Assembly (NCBI GenBank): GCA_021299185.1
Contig: JAJTHZ010000112.1
Coordinates: 1 to 44,544 of the forward strand
Direction of reading: 5' to 3'
Source of the DNA: Lysobacteraceae bacterium
GTDB lineage: Bacteria; Pseudomonadota; Gammaproteobacteria; Xanthomonadales; Ahniellaceae
DNA: 44,544 bases
The translations under genes and the position numbers were made by a program. The notes beneath the pieces are model-generated. The model was not told where the DNA came from. It was given only the letters and a program-made list of their open reading frames with translations, and made no database searches. Positions 9,601 to 19,400 of the stretch are shown here, in pieces (position 1 is the first letter of the stretch; every line of letters starts with the position of its first letter).

Positions 9601-10747
9601 CTGCCGGCTGCCCGCAGGCCAGGGCGCGGCGCTGCCGGTGACGGTCGAACTCGATGGCCAGGCCAGCAACGTGCGCACATATCGATATGGCGCGTCGGTG
9701 GCGACGATCGCGGCCGGCACGCGGCTGCCGACCGCAGGCGGCGGCACGCTGCTGATCGAAGGCAGCAACCTCGGCCTGTCCGGCACCGTCACCGTCGCCG
9801 GCGTGGCCTGCGCCCCAGGCGGCGACGGCGCGCATTCGCATACCCGGATCCAGTGCAATGCACCGCCGGGCAGCGGCCTCGCCCAGCCGGTCGTGGTCGA
9901 CATCGGCGGCCAGCAGGCGAACCTTCAGGTCGACTATCGGGCGCCCGCGATCACGCTGGCGGCGCCGCTGGGCGGCCCCACCGCCTGGGGTGGCACGCTG
10001 ACGATCGACGGCAGCGATTTCGGCGCCGCCACGCTGGCCCGTCCGCGCCGCGTCGAAGTCGGTGGCGTCGAATGCCCGCTGGTCGCCGCCGACCATGCGC
10101 GCATCACGTGCACCTTGCCTGCGGGCGAGGGCGCCGGTCGCGTGTTGCGCGTGGTGGTGGACGGCCAGCAGTCGAATGCGCTGACCTTCGACTACGAGCC
10201 GCCGCGCCTGGTCGACCTTTCGCCCGGCGCGATGCCGGTGCAGGGCGGCCTCGACCTCGAGATCGTCGGCGACAACTTCGGCCTCTCGCCGACGGTCACG
10301 ATCGACGCGCTGCCGTGTACGCCACTGGCCGGCGGAGTGCCGCATGAGCGCGTGCGCTGCCGCGCGCCTGCGCGCACCAGCGGCACCGGCTTGGTGCGCG
10401 TGCGCGTCGGGGGCCAGGACAGCAACGGGCTGCCGCTGGACTACGACGCCGCGCCGGTGGTGGTCGCGATCGCCAAGGCCGGTGCGGGCGCCGGTGTGGT
10501 GTCGGCGAACCGACTCGGACTGTCGTGCGCCGTCGACTGCGCGTCGCGCGAAGGGCTGGTGCCCGCCGGGGCACGGGTCGAGTTCAGCGCCACCGCCGCA
10601 CCGGGATCGCGCTTCCTGCGCTGGGAGGGGCCCTGCACCGGGGCCGGGCCGCAGTGCGCTTTCGACGCCACTGCTGACGCCACGGTCATCGCGGTGTTCG
10701 AGGACGTGTTGTTCGGTTCGGGATTCGAGGCGGCCGAAGGTCCGTGA
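6654..10747 (+). pseudogene. large secreted TIG/IPT-repeat protein, frameshifted
   Basis: An exported surface protein of about 1,364 residues if intact. The signal peptide (MPSIALPALIRGVRR... cut near VQAQ) is followed by a calcium-binding DADGDGLSD/DTDADGDDDW segment and a Cys-rich region. About eleven TIG/IPT domains follow, starting near 7620, 7870, 8120, 8375, 8635, 8900, 9165, 9425, 9690, 9940 and 10190. Most repeat a pattern of P.I..V, GG..V.I.G.NFG and C.LP.G.G with paired cysteines. The C-terminus has a 'GAGAGVV...FLRWEGPC' repeat of the Flg_new/InlB-B type and the tail LFGSGFEAAEGP. The first part stops at TGA 9222-9224; homology resumes in the next frame inside TIG repeat 7. Adding one G to the run at 9212-9216 restores the whole reading frame. 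It is either a recent mutation or a sequencing error. Confidence 0.8.
9212..9216 (+). other. frameshift site: G5 run where G6 restores the frame
   Basis: The run GAGGGGGCAGCC lies in TIG repeat 7. One extra G gives ACC GAG GGG GGC AGC CTG ATC GAC GTG, that is TEGGSLIDV, which matches the equivalent line of the other repeats (for example TAGGSVVTL). Confidence 0.8.
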
Positions 10748-10757
10748 GCGCGACGGC

Positions 10758-10785
10758 GGGCCGCGGGCCGGTTGGCCCGCGGCCC
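10758..10785. terminator. strong bidirectional hairpin terminator
   Basis: Perfect 12-bp inverted repeat GGGCCGCGGGCC / GGCCCGCGGCCC with a four-base loop (GGTT). It sits between the convergent TIG-repeat gene and the DUF389 gene. There is no strong T-run, as is usual for such GC-rich DNA. Confidence 0.7.
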
Positions 10786-10808
10786 GTCGGTGATGGTGGC
10801 GCGCCGGA

Positions 10809-12185
10809 TCAGCCCGCCGCGGGCTGCGGCGCCTTCACCTGCGTGCCGACCACCAGTTCCACCTCGGCGTCCGGCAGCCGCGCGACCAGCCAGCGGCGCA
10901 GTCGTTCGAGTTCCTCCGCCGGCGTGCCGTCGGCGTCGACCAACGCGACCAGCACGAACAGACGCTTGCCGCCGTCGACCGTGCTGCGCTGCGCGCCGGT
11001 CACGATGGCGCGTTCGAGGCCGGGCAACTGGGCGTGGATTTCGGTCTCCACCTGCGACAGTTCGTCGATCGCCGCGTTGACCTGCTGCAGCTCGCGCTGC
11101 AGCGCGGCCACCTGCACCGAGCGCGCCTCGACCGCGGCGATCGCGTCCTGCGTTGCGGTGCGGCTGAGTTCGCCGCGCAGCGCGGCGAGGTCGATGCGGT
11201 CGGCATCGACCCGGCGCACGCTGACCTGCGCATCGGCGACGCCGAGGTCGCGCAGGCGGCGGGTGAGCTGCGCGCCGAGGTCGGGCCCGACGTCGCGGCC
11301 GATCACGCTGACCACCAGGCGCCGCGCGCGGGCGTCGATCTCGCGCGCCAGCACGGTGACGTCGGCGCCGTCGGCGCCGACTTCGGACAGCACGCGCTCG
11401 GCGCTGGCGCGGAACGCCTCTTCGCGCACCAGCAGCGCGGCGAGCCAGATGCTGGGCACCAGCGTCGCGACCACGGCGGCGTAGATCAGCCAGCGCGCGC
11501 GCCGGTGCGCCGCGGCGTCCGGGAAGGCGCGCCGCGGCAGGCGCAGCAGGCGGGTGATCATCAGCGTCGCCAGCCCGATGAACACGCAGTTGATCAGGAA
11601 CAGGTAGAACGCGCCGAGGAAGAACGCCGGCTGGCCGGTCGCCAGCCCGTAGCCGGTGGTGCACAGCGGCGGCATCAGCGCGGTCGCGATCGCCACCCCG
11701 GGCAGCAGGGTGCCCTGGCCGCGGCGGGTCAGGCCGATCATGCCGGCCGCGCCGCCGACGAAGGCGATCGCCACGTCCCAGATGCTGGGCGAGGTGCGCG
11801 CGAGCAGTTCCGAGTGCGCTTCGCCGAGTGGTGTCACCACGAAGTAGGCGGTGGAGGCGAGCAGGCTGATCGCGACGAAGATCGCGAGGTTGCGCAGCGA
11901 CTGCCGCACCAGGGCGTGGTCGTCGACGCCGGCCCCGTACCCGATGCCGATGATCGGACCCATCAGCGGCGAGATCAGCATCGCGCCGATGATCACCGCC
12001 GCCGAGTTGACGTTGAGTCCGATCGAGGCGATCACGATCGCGCACACCAGGACCCAGAGGTTGGTGCCGCCGACCTGCGCGTTGTCGCGGATCGCTTCGT
12101 CGATCGCCTTCGGCTTGGCCTGGTCGGCGTGCAGGCTGAGCAGGGCGCGCAGGCTGCGCGGCAGGTCATCCTGGGCTTCCGGCAT
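10809..12185 (-). CDS. DUF389 (TIGR00341-type) integral membrane protein
   Basis: 458-residue multi-pass membrane protein. It has a short cytoplasmic N-terminus, then about six hydrophobic segments between residues 45 and 270. These include the family-typical stretches SAAVIIGAMLISPLMGPI and GVAIATALMPPLCTTGYGLA. A long soluble C-terminal domain (about 285-458) contains a predicted coiled coil (AAVEARSVQVAALQRELQQVNAAIDEL). The biochemical role of DUF389 proteins is not established. I used the ATG at 12185, preceded by GGGGAG; the frame stays open to 12338 without homology. It is convergent with the TIG gene and divergent from the MDR gene. Confidence 0.85.
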   Translation of the reverse strand: MPEAQDDLPRSLRALLSLHADQAKPKAIDEAIRDNAQVGGTNLWVLVCAIVIASIGLNVNSAAVIIGAMLISPLMGPIIGIGYGAGVDDHALVRQSLRNLAIFVAISLLASTAYFVVTPLGEAHSELLARTSPSIWDVAIAFVGGAAGMIGLTRRGQGTLLPGVAIATALMPPLCTTGYGLATGQPAFFLGAFYLFLINCVFIGLATLMITRLLRLPRRAFPDAAAHRRARWLIYAAVVATLVPSIWLAALLVREEAFRASAERVLSEVGADGADVTVLAREIDARARRLVVSVIGRDVGPDLGAQLTRRLRDLGVADAQVSVRRVDADRIDLAALRGELSRTATQDAIAAVEARSVQVAALQRELQQVNAAIDELSQVETEIHAQLPGLERAIVTGAQRSTVDGGKRLFVLVALVDADGTPAEELERLRRWLVARLPDAEVELVVGTQVKAPQPAAG

Positions 12186-12355
12186 GGCGCATCTCCCCTT
12201 TGCTGGGCTGAAGTATGGCCGCTGGATCGCGCCTGTCCATCCGCAACGCCGCCTGAACTCGCGGCCGCGACGGTGCCCGGCAGTGACTTCCGGCCTGCGC
12301 GGATCGACCGCCGCGGCCCCAGATTGGATGCCGGCCATCGACGGAGCACGCGACC

Positions 12356-13456
12356 ATGAAGCGACGCTGGAAAGTGCTGGGTGGACTCGGCGCGCTGGCG
12401 CTGGCGGGTGTGGGCGTGCTGGCCGGCGTGCTAAGCCATCGGGCCGCCTGCCCGGCGCCGCCGCCGCCTGCCGAAGGCACGACCATGCAGGCGTGGATGG
12501 CGCGCTGCTACGGCGCGCCGGACGTGCTGACCTTCGAAACCCTGCCGGTGCCGGTGCTGGCCGACGATCGCGTGCTGGTCCGCGTGCGCGCCTCGGCGGG
12601 CAATCCGCTGGACTGGCACGGCATGCGCGGCGAGCCGCGCATCATGCGCCTGTCGAGCGGCATCGGCGCGCCGGAAGATCCCCGCTTCGGCACCGACTTC
12701 GCGGGCGTGGTGGAGGCGGTCGGGCCGAAGGTGAGCGGCTTCGCGCCGGGGGATCGCGTGTTCGGCGTCGCGCCCGGTGCCTTCGCGCAGTACGTGGTGG
12801 TCAATCCCGCGCGTATGGCGAAGATCCCGGACGGCATCGACTTCGCGCAGGCCGCCGCGGTGCCGGTGGCCGCGGTCACCGCGCTGCAGGCGCTGCGCGA
12901 CCACGGTGGCCTGCGCGCCGGACAGCGCGTGCTGGTCAACGGCGCCTCGGGCGGGGTCGGCACCTATGCGGTGCAGATCGCCAAGGCGATGGGCGCCGAG
13001 GTGTCGGCGGTGTGCAGCACGCGCAACGTGGATCTGGTGCGCTCGCTCGGCGCGGACCGCGTGTTCGATTACACGAAGGAGGACTTCACCGCGTCGGGCG
13101 AGCGCTGGGACCTGATCGTCGACACGGTCTCCAACCACGGGGTGTTCGACCTCGCGCGGGTGATCGCGGACGATGGCGCGCTGGTGGTGGTCGGCAGCAA
13201 AGACGACGAGGCGTTCCTCGGCCCAGCGCGGCGCTTCCTCGTGGCGCTGCTCGCCGATCCCTTCGTCGCGCCGCGGCTCGAAGGCATGCTGGCCGAGGTC
13301 CGCGACGGCGACCTTGCCTACCTCTCGGGACTGATGGCCGAGGGGCGCCTGCGCAGCGCGATCGACCGCACGTTCCCGCTGTCCGCGGTGGACGAGGCGA
13401 TCGGCTATCTGGAAACCGGGCGCGCGCGCGGCAAGGTGGTGATCGAGGTGCCCTGA
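12356..13456 (+). CDS. exported or membrane-anchored MDR oxidoreductase (quinone-reductase-like)
   Basis: 366-residue zinc-independent medium-chain dehydrogenase/reductase. From residue 44 (MQAWMARCYGAPDVL) it matches NADPH:quinone-oxidoreductase and reductase-type MDR proteins. These have a GroES-like domain (with TDFAGVVEAVG) and a Rossmann domain whose dinucleotide motif is VNGASGGVGTYAVQIAKAMGA (about 196-216). No zinc ligands are seen. Residues 1-43 are an unusual extra: a hydrophobic segment after MKRRWKVLGG, then a Pro-rich linker, suggesting a signal anchor. A second ATG at 12485 would give a normal cytosolic protein, but GGAG lies before 12356. If the anchor is used, an NAD(P)H enzyme would face an odd compartment. 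Confidence 0.85.
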   Translation: MKRRWKVLGGLGALALAGVGVLAGVLSHRAACPAPPPPAEGTTMQAWMARCYGAPDVLTFETLPVPVLADDRVLVRVRASAGNPLDWHGMRGEPRIMRLSSGIGAPEDPRFGTDFAGVVEAVGPKVSGFAPGDRVFGVAPGAFAQYVVVNPARMAKIPDGIDFAQAAAVPVAAVTALQALRDHGGLRAGQRVLVNGASGGVGTYAVQIAKAMGAEVSAVCSTRNVDLVRSLGADRVFDYTKEDFTASGERWDLIVDTVSNHGVFDLARVIADDGALVVVGSKDDEAFLGPARRFLVALLADPFVAPRLEGMLAEVRDGDLAYLSGLMAEGRLRSAIDRTFPLSAVDEAIGYLETGRARGKVVIEVP

Positions 13457-13485
13457 GGCGGGTCGAGCCGCACGGCCGCCCGTGG

Positions 13486-13491
13486 TAGCGT
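13486..13491 (+). promoter_or_regulatory. possible -10 element for the VOC gene
   Basis: TAGCGT lies 45 bases before the ATG at 13537. The same hexamer stands before the kinase gene at 33392-33397. I see no convincing -35. Confidence 0.3.
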
Positions 13492-13536
13492 CGCGCTCGC
13501 CGCGGCCACCGCCCGCATTGACGCCCCTCCGCCCGC

Positions 13537-13905
13537 ATGACCGAGCGCGACCTCGCCATCCCCACCCTGCCCGCGCGCTCGCTGCGCGCCACGCTCGCCT
13601 TCTATGCCCGGCTCGGCTTCGAAGGCGAGATCATGGGCGCGCACGACGAATACGCCATCCTCACCCGCGGCGACCTCGAGCTGCACTTCTTCGCGCACCC
13701 CGACGTGGTGCCGGCGGAATCGCACGCCGGCTGCTACCTGCGCGTGGGCGATGTCGACGCGATCTACCGCGCGTTCGCCCGCGCCGCGCTGCCCGGGGCG
13801 GGCATCCCGCGCATGGACGTGATCGGCGACAAGCCCTGGGGCATGCGCGAGTTCGCGGTGGTCGACGAGAACGGCAACCTGCTGCGGATCGGACAGGTGC
13901 TCTGA
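13537..13905 (+). CDS. VOC-superfamily (glyoxalase/bleomycin-resistance-like) protein
   Basis: 122-residue single-domain protein with the paired beta-alpha-beta-beta-beta fold of the VOC superfamily. The first module is IPTLPARSLRATLAFYARLGFE and the second begins CYLRVGDVDAIYRAF. The end DENGNLLRIGQ is the usual final strand. It resembles bleomycin-binding and similar small VOC proteins. Potential metal ligands are few, so it may bind a ligand rather than catalyse. It is a stand-alone gene after the MDR gene, with a weak ribosome binding site. Confidence 0.85.
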   Translation: MTERDLAIPTLPARSLRATLAFYARLGFEGEIMGAHDEYAILTRGDLELHFFAHPDVVPAESHAGCYLRVGDVDAIYRAFARAALPGAGIPRMDVIGDKPWGMREFAVVDENGNLLRIGQVL

Positions 13906-14080
13906 GCCGCGGTCGCGGGCGTCCGCGATCTCCGCGCGGCGGGCGGCGAATCGGCGCGGGCGGTGGTGGCCTCGGCCACGGTCGTGCGCCGCGACGTGGA
14001 CCGGGACCGGCGACTGCCCATCACCCCCGTGCCGCCGTTCGCCTGCAGCGCATCGCAGGCGCTGATCGCAGGTTGCGCGG

Positions 14081-14449
14081 TCAGGGCGATGTCGCCTCGA
14101 AGCCATTCGCGAACAACGCATCGACCACTGGCGGCGCCGGCGCGACGCCGGGCCAGAAGCCAGCGCGGATCGCGTACGGACCTCCGGCCGTGGGGTGCAG
14201 CGGATCGGCGTCGACCTGGCCGATGGTGCCGCGGATCGCGAACGCGCCACCGGTGGACGCGCCACCGCCGCCTGCGATGACACGGCGCGGGACGGCGAAA
14301 ACCGCGCCCTTGGCGACGGCATCGGAGCCACTGCGATCCGGGCCATGGCCTGCCGGCACCGGAGCGCCGCTGGCGCTGCACGCAGCGGACAGCAGCAGTC
14401 CGGCCACGATCGGCACCCACACGGGCATCGCGCGCCGCGCGGACGGCAT
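14081..14449 (-). CDS. small lipoprotein with GGGG-(S/T)GG-F-x-GTIGQ motif and GFE tail
   Basis: 122-residue exported protein. The signal peptide ends in a lipobox-like LLSAAC (Cys24). The mature part carries VIAGGGGASTGGAFAIRGTIGQ and GGPYAIRAGFWPG, a pattern seen in many secreted proteins of environmental bacteria that is thought to be a short beta repeat. It ends LFANGFEATSP, the tail shared by four other exported proteins in this window. Its ATG overlaps the stop of the larger upstream gene by one base (TGATG), so translation is probably coupled. Function unknown. Confidence 0.7.
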   Translation of the reverse strand: MPSARRAMPVWVPIVAGLLLSAACSASGAPVPAGHGPDRSGSDAVAKGAVFAVPRRVIAGGGGASTGGAFAIRGTIGQVDADPLHPTAGGPYAIRAGFWPGVAPAPPVVDALFANGFEATSP

Positions 14450-16284
14450 CACTGGCAGCTCCGGTTGCCGCACTTCACGAAACGCACGTCGCGCTCGTTG
14501 GTAGCGGCGGAGAACGCGCGGTAGGCCACCACCGGCAGGCCGTCCGCGCCGATCGCCAGCGACGGAGCGCCGGGTGCGCTGCTGGTTCCGCCGAGCACCA
14601 GCGTGCCGAGGGTGTTCGCCGCCGTGCATCCGGCATTCCCGCAGCGGACGATCCGCAGTCCCGACAAGCCGGCGCTTTCGATGAATGCGATGGTGGGGAT
14701 GCCGTCGTCGCCGACCGCGATGCGCGTGCTGAACACATTGGAGCCCGCGGCCGAAACGGCGGTGATGGTGTTGCCGCTGCTGCAGTTCGCATTGCCGCAG
14801 CGGGCGAACCTGAGCGTGCTGGTCGAATCGTCGCGGTAGGCGATCACGGCTGCCCCATCCGGCCCGACGGCGATCGAGTTGTTCGAGCCGACGAGGTTGG
14901 CCGGATCGTCCACGGTGACGGTCGAACGGCTGCTGCAGTCGGCATTGGTGCAGCGGGCGAAGCGCAGCAGGCCGTTGGTGTCGTCCCGGTACGCGATCAC
15001 GGGCAGGCCGTCGCCACCGACCGCCATCGACGGCGAGCCCGAATTGGCGACGGCAGCATCGACCGCGATGCGCGCCTGCGCGACGCTGCAGGTCGGGTTC
15101 GCGCAGCGGATAGGGTGCAATTGGCCGGAGCGCTGGTAGGCGACCACGGGCTGCAGGTCGGCGGGTGGCACCACGATGGACGTGCGCTCCTGCTCCACTG
15201 CAGTGTCCAGGGTTCTCAGGTCCACGTTCGTGCAGGCGGCATCCAGGCAGCGGGCGACGCGCAGCTCCAGCGTCGAAGACGCCACATAGCTGATCACCGG
15301 TAGGCCGCCGCTGCCGATCGCGATGGCGTTGAAGCGGCCGGTGCTTCCGGTGGCGTCCAGCACGCGGATCTGCGCCGGCCGTCGGCAGGCCGAATCCACG
15401 CAGCGCGCGAACTTCAGGTCGCCGTCCGTGCCGTCCCAGTAGCTCATCACGGGCAAGCCGTCGGCGCCGATCGCCAGCGAGGGCTCGTCGACCAGGTTCA
15501 CCGGCGGATCGTCGACCACCGCCAGCGAGGCCACGCCGGGCACGGGTTCGCAGGCCACGCCGCCATTGGCATCGACGCCGCGGAAGTATTCGCCGATCGG
15601 GCAGGTGCCACTGATGCGCGCCTGCACCTGGCTGGTGTCGATCTGCGCCAGCCGCACGGCCGCGGGCGCGAGTTGCACCGGGCCGACCGCGCCGGGTGCG
15701 ATCTGCGTCGGGCCGACGCCGCCGGGGGCGATGCCGATCGTGCCGCTGCCGGTGATGGTGCCGCCGGACAGGCCCGTGCCGGCGACCACGCTGGTCACCG
15801 TGCCGCCGCTGTCGTTGTCGATGCCATCGGCGAGCCCCGCCGGCACGCCGGTCAGGCCCGACCAGGGCGCCGCGCTGGCCGCCGTCGCGCGCAGGGCCTC
15901 GGGCGTGGCGCGCACCAGTTGGCGCGGCGCCAGGATGGTGTAGCCGCCGGTGGCCGCGCCGGGGCGCACGCGCAGTTCGAGGAAGCGTTGCTGGCCCGCG
16001 AAAGGCATGGCCCCGAAGTCGAGCGCCAGGGTGAACACGCCCGCCTCGACCGGCACGTCGCCGAAGTCGGGCGCGCAGGCGATCGGCACCGGATTCGACG
16101 GCGAATCGAACAGGCAGACCTGCAGATCGTAGAGCCCGGTGGCCGGCTGGCCCGATTCGGTCAACTGGCCCTGGTAGGTGAAGCTGGTGCCGAGCGGCTG
16201 CGCCGGCGCGGCGAATGGCACTGCGCAGGCGGCAAACCAGATCACGAGGCGTTGGGTCGGACGGGCAGCGTTTCGTGAGGGCAT
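14449..16284 (-). CDS. secreted repeat protein, probable beta-propeller with tail-fibre-like stalk
   Basis: 611-residue exported protein. The signal peptide (MPSRNAARPTQRLVIW... cut near AAPAQ) leads into a domain with FTYQGQLTESGQPATGLYDLQ, common in secreted proteins with tail-fibre-like parts. A glycine-rich linker follows with stalk-like lines (TVTSVVAGTGLSGGTITGSG; PTQIAPGAVGPVQLAPAAV). From about residue 250 there are seven or more repeats of about 50 residues, with consensus S.AIG.DGLPV..YRD....LRFARC.N..C. These are spaced like propeller blades and each carries a cysteine pair. The ATG at 16284 gives the signal peptide. It lacks the GFE tail, but the overlapping downstream gene has one. 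Divergent from the 16455 gene. Confidence 0.75.
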   Translation of the reverse strand: MPSRNAARPTQRLVIWFAACAVPFAAPAQPLGTSFTYQGQLTESGQPATGLYDLQVCLFDSPSNPVPIACAPDFGDVPVEAGVFTLALDFGAMPFAGQQRFLELRVRPGAATGGYTILAPRQLVRATPEALRATAASAAPWSGLTGVPAGLADGIDNDSGGTVTSVVAGTGLSGGTITGSGTIGIAPGGVGPTQIAPGAVGPVQLAPAAVRLAQIDTSQVQARISGTCPIGEYFRGVDANGGVACEPVPGVASLAVVDDPPVNLVDEPSLAIGADGLPVMSYWDGTDGDLKFARCVDSACRRPAQIRVLDATGSTGRFNAIAIGSGGLPVISYVASSTLELRVARCLDAACTNVDLRTLDTAVEQERTSIVVPPADLQPVVAYQRSGQLHPIRCANPTCSVAQARIAVDAAVANSGSPSMAVGGDGLPVIAYRDDTNGLLRFARCTNADCSSRSTVTVDDPANLVGSNNSIAVGPDGAAVIAYRDDSTSTLRFARCGNANCSSGNTITAVSAAGSNVFSTRIAVGDDGIPTIAFIESAGLSGLRIVRCGNAGCTAANTLGTLVLGGTSSAPGAPSLAIGADGLPVVAYRAFSAATNERDVRFVKCGNRSCQ

Positions 16285-16321
16285 GGGCACGGCTCCGGAG
16301 TTCGTCACTGGCGACCGGACC

Positions 16322-16392
16322 CGGAATGCCGCGGACCGGGGAAACCGAACGGCCGCAGCGCGCGTTCGCTTCCCCGCGCGTCCGGCATTCCG
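16322..16392. promoter_or_regulatory. 10-bp inverted repeat in a divergent intergenic region
   Basis: CGGAATGCCG (16322-16331) and its exact reverse complement CGGCATTCCG (16383-16392) lie 51 bases apart. They are central in the 170-bp gap between two divergent exported-protein genes. The arms could be a looping operator pair for a regulator of both genes. Confidence 0.45.
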
Positions 16393-16454
16393 ATCCGCGA
16401 GCCCGCCCGGCATCGACCGCTGCGGCCGCGTCGCACCTTTCCGGGGAGATACCG

Positions 16455-19400
16455 ATGAACCGCCCGCTCCTGCGTGGCCTGCTCCTGTGGGCCTGTCTCT
16501 GGCCCGGCGTCGCGCCGGCGGCGAACTTCCTGGTCCGCAACGCCGGTTCCGGCGCCGACAGCAACACCGCCGACAACGTGTGCAGCACAGCGACGCCGGC
16601 CAACGCCAACACCTGCACCCTGCGCGCGGCGATCCAGCAGGGCAATGCGCTGGCCGGCACGCACAGCGTGACCTTCGATCCGGCGGTGCAGACGATCGTG
16701 CTGTCGGCCTCGCTGCCGCAGGTCACCAGCCGCTTCACCTTCGACGGCAGCAATCCCGCGAATGGCGCCAGCGGCGGGCGGGTGGTGATCGACGGCGGGC
16801 AGGTCAACGGCTGCTTCGACCTGCGTGAAACCTCCACCGCGGTCAGTCCCAACGGCGCGCGTGGTTCGACGGTGAAGAACTTCGTGATCCGCCGCTGCCA
16901 GGGCGCCGGCATCTCGCTCAGCGGGCACGGCTACACGATCACCGGCAACCGCATCGGCACCAATCCTGCCGGCAGCGCCGCTTCGGGTGGCGCCGACGCC
17001 AACACGGGCGACGGCATCTCGGTGTCGGGCACGGTCACGCCGCCGCCGGCCGCGCCCAACATCGCAAGCCTCGTCGCCGACCCGCCGCAGACCTATGGCG
17101 CGATCGCCGCCTATTCGGCCTCCCTGCAGACCATCCTCGCCGCGGTCGCGAGCCCGAACCTCATCAGCGGCAACGTGGTGTCGGGCAACAACGGCGTCGG
17201 CATCGTGCTGTTCGGGCAGGGCACGGTGAACACCATCGTGGCCGGCAACATCGTGGGCCTGAGCGCCGACGGGCTGGCCGCCGTACCCAACGGCCGCGGG
17301 CCGGGCAACAGGGACGGCATCCGGCTTGAGGGCACGGCCTGGGGCAACTTCATCGGCCCCGGCAACCTGGTCAGCGGCAACAGCGGCAGCGGCATCGCCC
17401 TGCAGTCGGGCGCGGTGCTGCTGCCGAACTTCGTCGCCGGCAACCTGGTCGGCCTCGGCAGCGCGCCGACCGACGTCGGCAATGCCGAGAACGGGATCAC
17501 CGTCGATTCGCGCCCCAACGGCAACGCCGATCCCGGGCTCGACAACCCGACCGGGTTCGCCGCCTTCATCGGCCCGGCCAACACCATCAGCGACAACCGC
17601 AGCGACGCCGGCGGCGCCGACTTCGACGTGGTCGCCGCGGACACCTCGGGCGGGCTGCTGGTCACCGGCGCCAGCCGCGGCGTCGAGGTGTTCGCCAACG
17701 TGGTCGGCCTCGCGACCTTCCCGGCGGGCGCGACGCCGCTGGGCCAGTTGCAGTACGGCAACAGCGGCAACGGCATGGTGATCACCGTGCCCGGCGTGCG
17801 CATCAGCCGCAACCTCGTGCTGGCCAACGGCCGCCACGGCATCCTGCTGCGCGGCGCGGCGACGACCGGCACGCGGATCCTCGGCAACTTCATCGGCGTG
17901 TCGGTGCCCACCGGTCTGTCGCCGGTGGTCTCGCTCGGCAACGCCGGCGACGGCATCCACGTCTTTGCCGCCGGCGCCAGCACCATCGGCGGGCCGGCCG
18001 CGAGCGACCGCAACACCATCGCCGCCAACGGCCGCAACGGCATCGCGCTGCGCCAGGGTTCGGTCACCGCCGGCTGGGCCAACCTGATCCAGCGCAACGC
18101 GATCTATGGCAACGCGCGCGGCGGCAGCGGCATCGGCATCGACCTCGAGCGGGTGCCGAACCTGCCGGACGGGTTCAATCCCAACGCGCTGCCGACCAAC
18201 TACGCCAACTTCGACCAGCTGGCGCCGATCCTGTGCGGTGGCGACCCGCTGCCGCCGGAATGCGGCGGCGGCAGCGGGCCCTCGTTCGGTGGCGGCGGCA
18301 CTGCGTTGCGCTGGACCCTGCCGCTGCGACCGCCGCTGTTGTCCTACCCGCTGCGCGTCGAGTTCTTCGCGCTGCCCGCCGACGGCTCCGGCATGAGCTT
18401 CCTCGGCGAGCAGCAGGTGACGGTGGACACGCTCGGTCGTCCGACCGGCGCAGGCTGCAGCAACGGCATCTGCGCGGCCACCGTCGGCGGCAGCACGGAC
18501 ACCAGCGGGCAGTCGATCGTGGCCACCGCCACCGACCTGCTGCTGGCCGACGTGCCGCCGACCGGCGACCAGCCGCCGCAGGCCCTGTCGCCGTCGAACA
18601 ACACCTCGGAGTTCTCGACGCCGGTGGCCGCGGTGCGCGCGCTCGAGGTCGCCACGCCGGCGCCGCTGCCGCCGGCGACGACGCAGACGCCGTACGCGCT
18701 CGCGTTCCAGGCGGTCGGCGGCTCGGGGACGTACACGAACTGGAACGTCGCCGCCGGTGCGCTGCCGTCCGGGCTCGTGCTCGCGCCGGCCACTGGCGTG
18801 CTGTCGGGCTCGCCCACGGCGGCGGGCACGTTCAACTTCGCGGTGCGCGTCACCGACAGCGACGGCGCGCAGGCGACGGGCGGGTACGCGATCACGGTCA
18901 CCGCCTTGCCGGCACTGGCGATCACCACCGCCTCGCCGCTGCCGCAGGCCACGGTGGGCAGCGCCTACAGCCGCACCTTCGGCGCCACCGGCGGCAGCGG
19001 CGGCTACACCGGCTGGACCGTCGGCATCGGCAGCGCGCCGCCGGGGCTGTCGCTGGCTTCCGGCACCGGCGTGCTCGCGGGCACGCCGACCACGCCCGGC
19101 ACCTACGAGTTCATCGTCCAGGTCTCCGACAGCAGCGACAACCTCGCCAGCCGCGGCTACACGTTGAGCGTGGTGCCGGCGCCGGTGCCGTTGGCGATCA
19201 GCACCGCGCCGCCGCTGCCCGCGGCGACCGAGGGCGCGGACTACAGCGTCGACTTCGACGCCACCGGCGGCAGCGGCGTGTATGCCGGCTGGTCGGTCAG
19301 CGCGGGCATGCTGCCGGGCGGCCTCGTGCTGGACGCGGCCACCGGCGTGGCCAGCGGGCGGCCGACCGCGGCGGGCAGCTTCGACTTCACCGTGCGCGTG

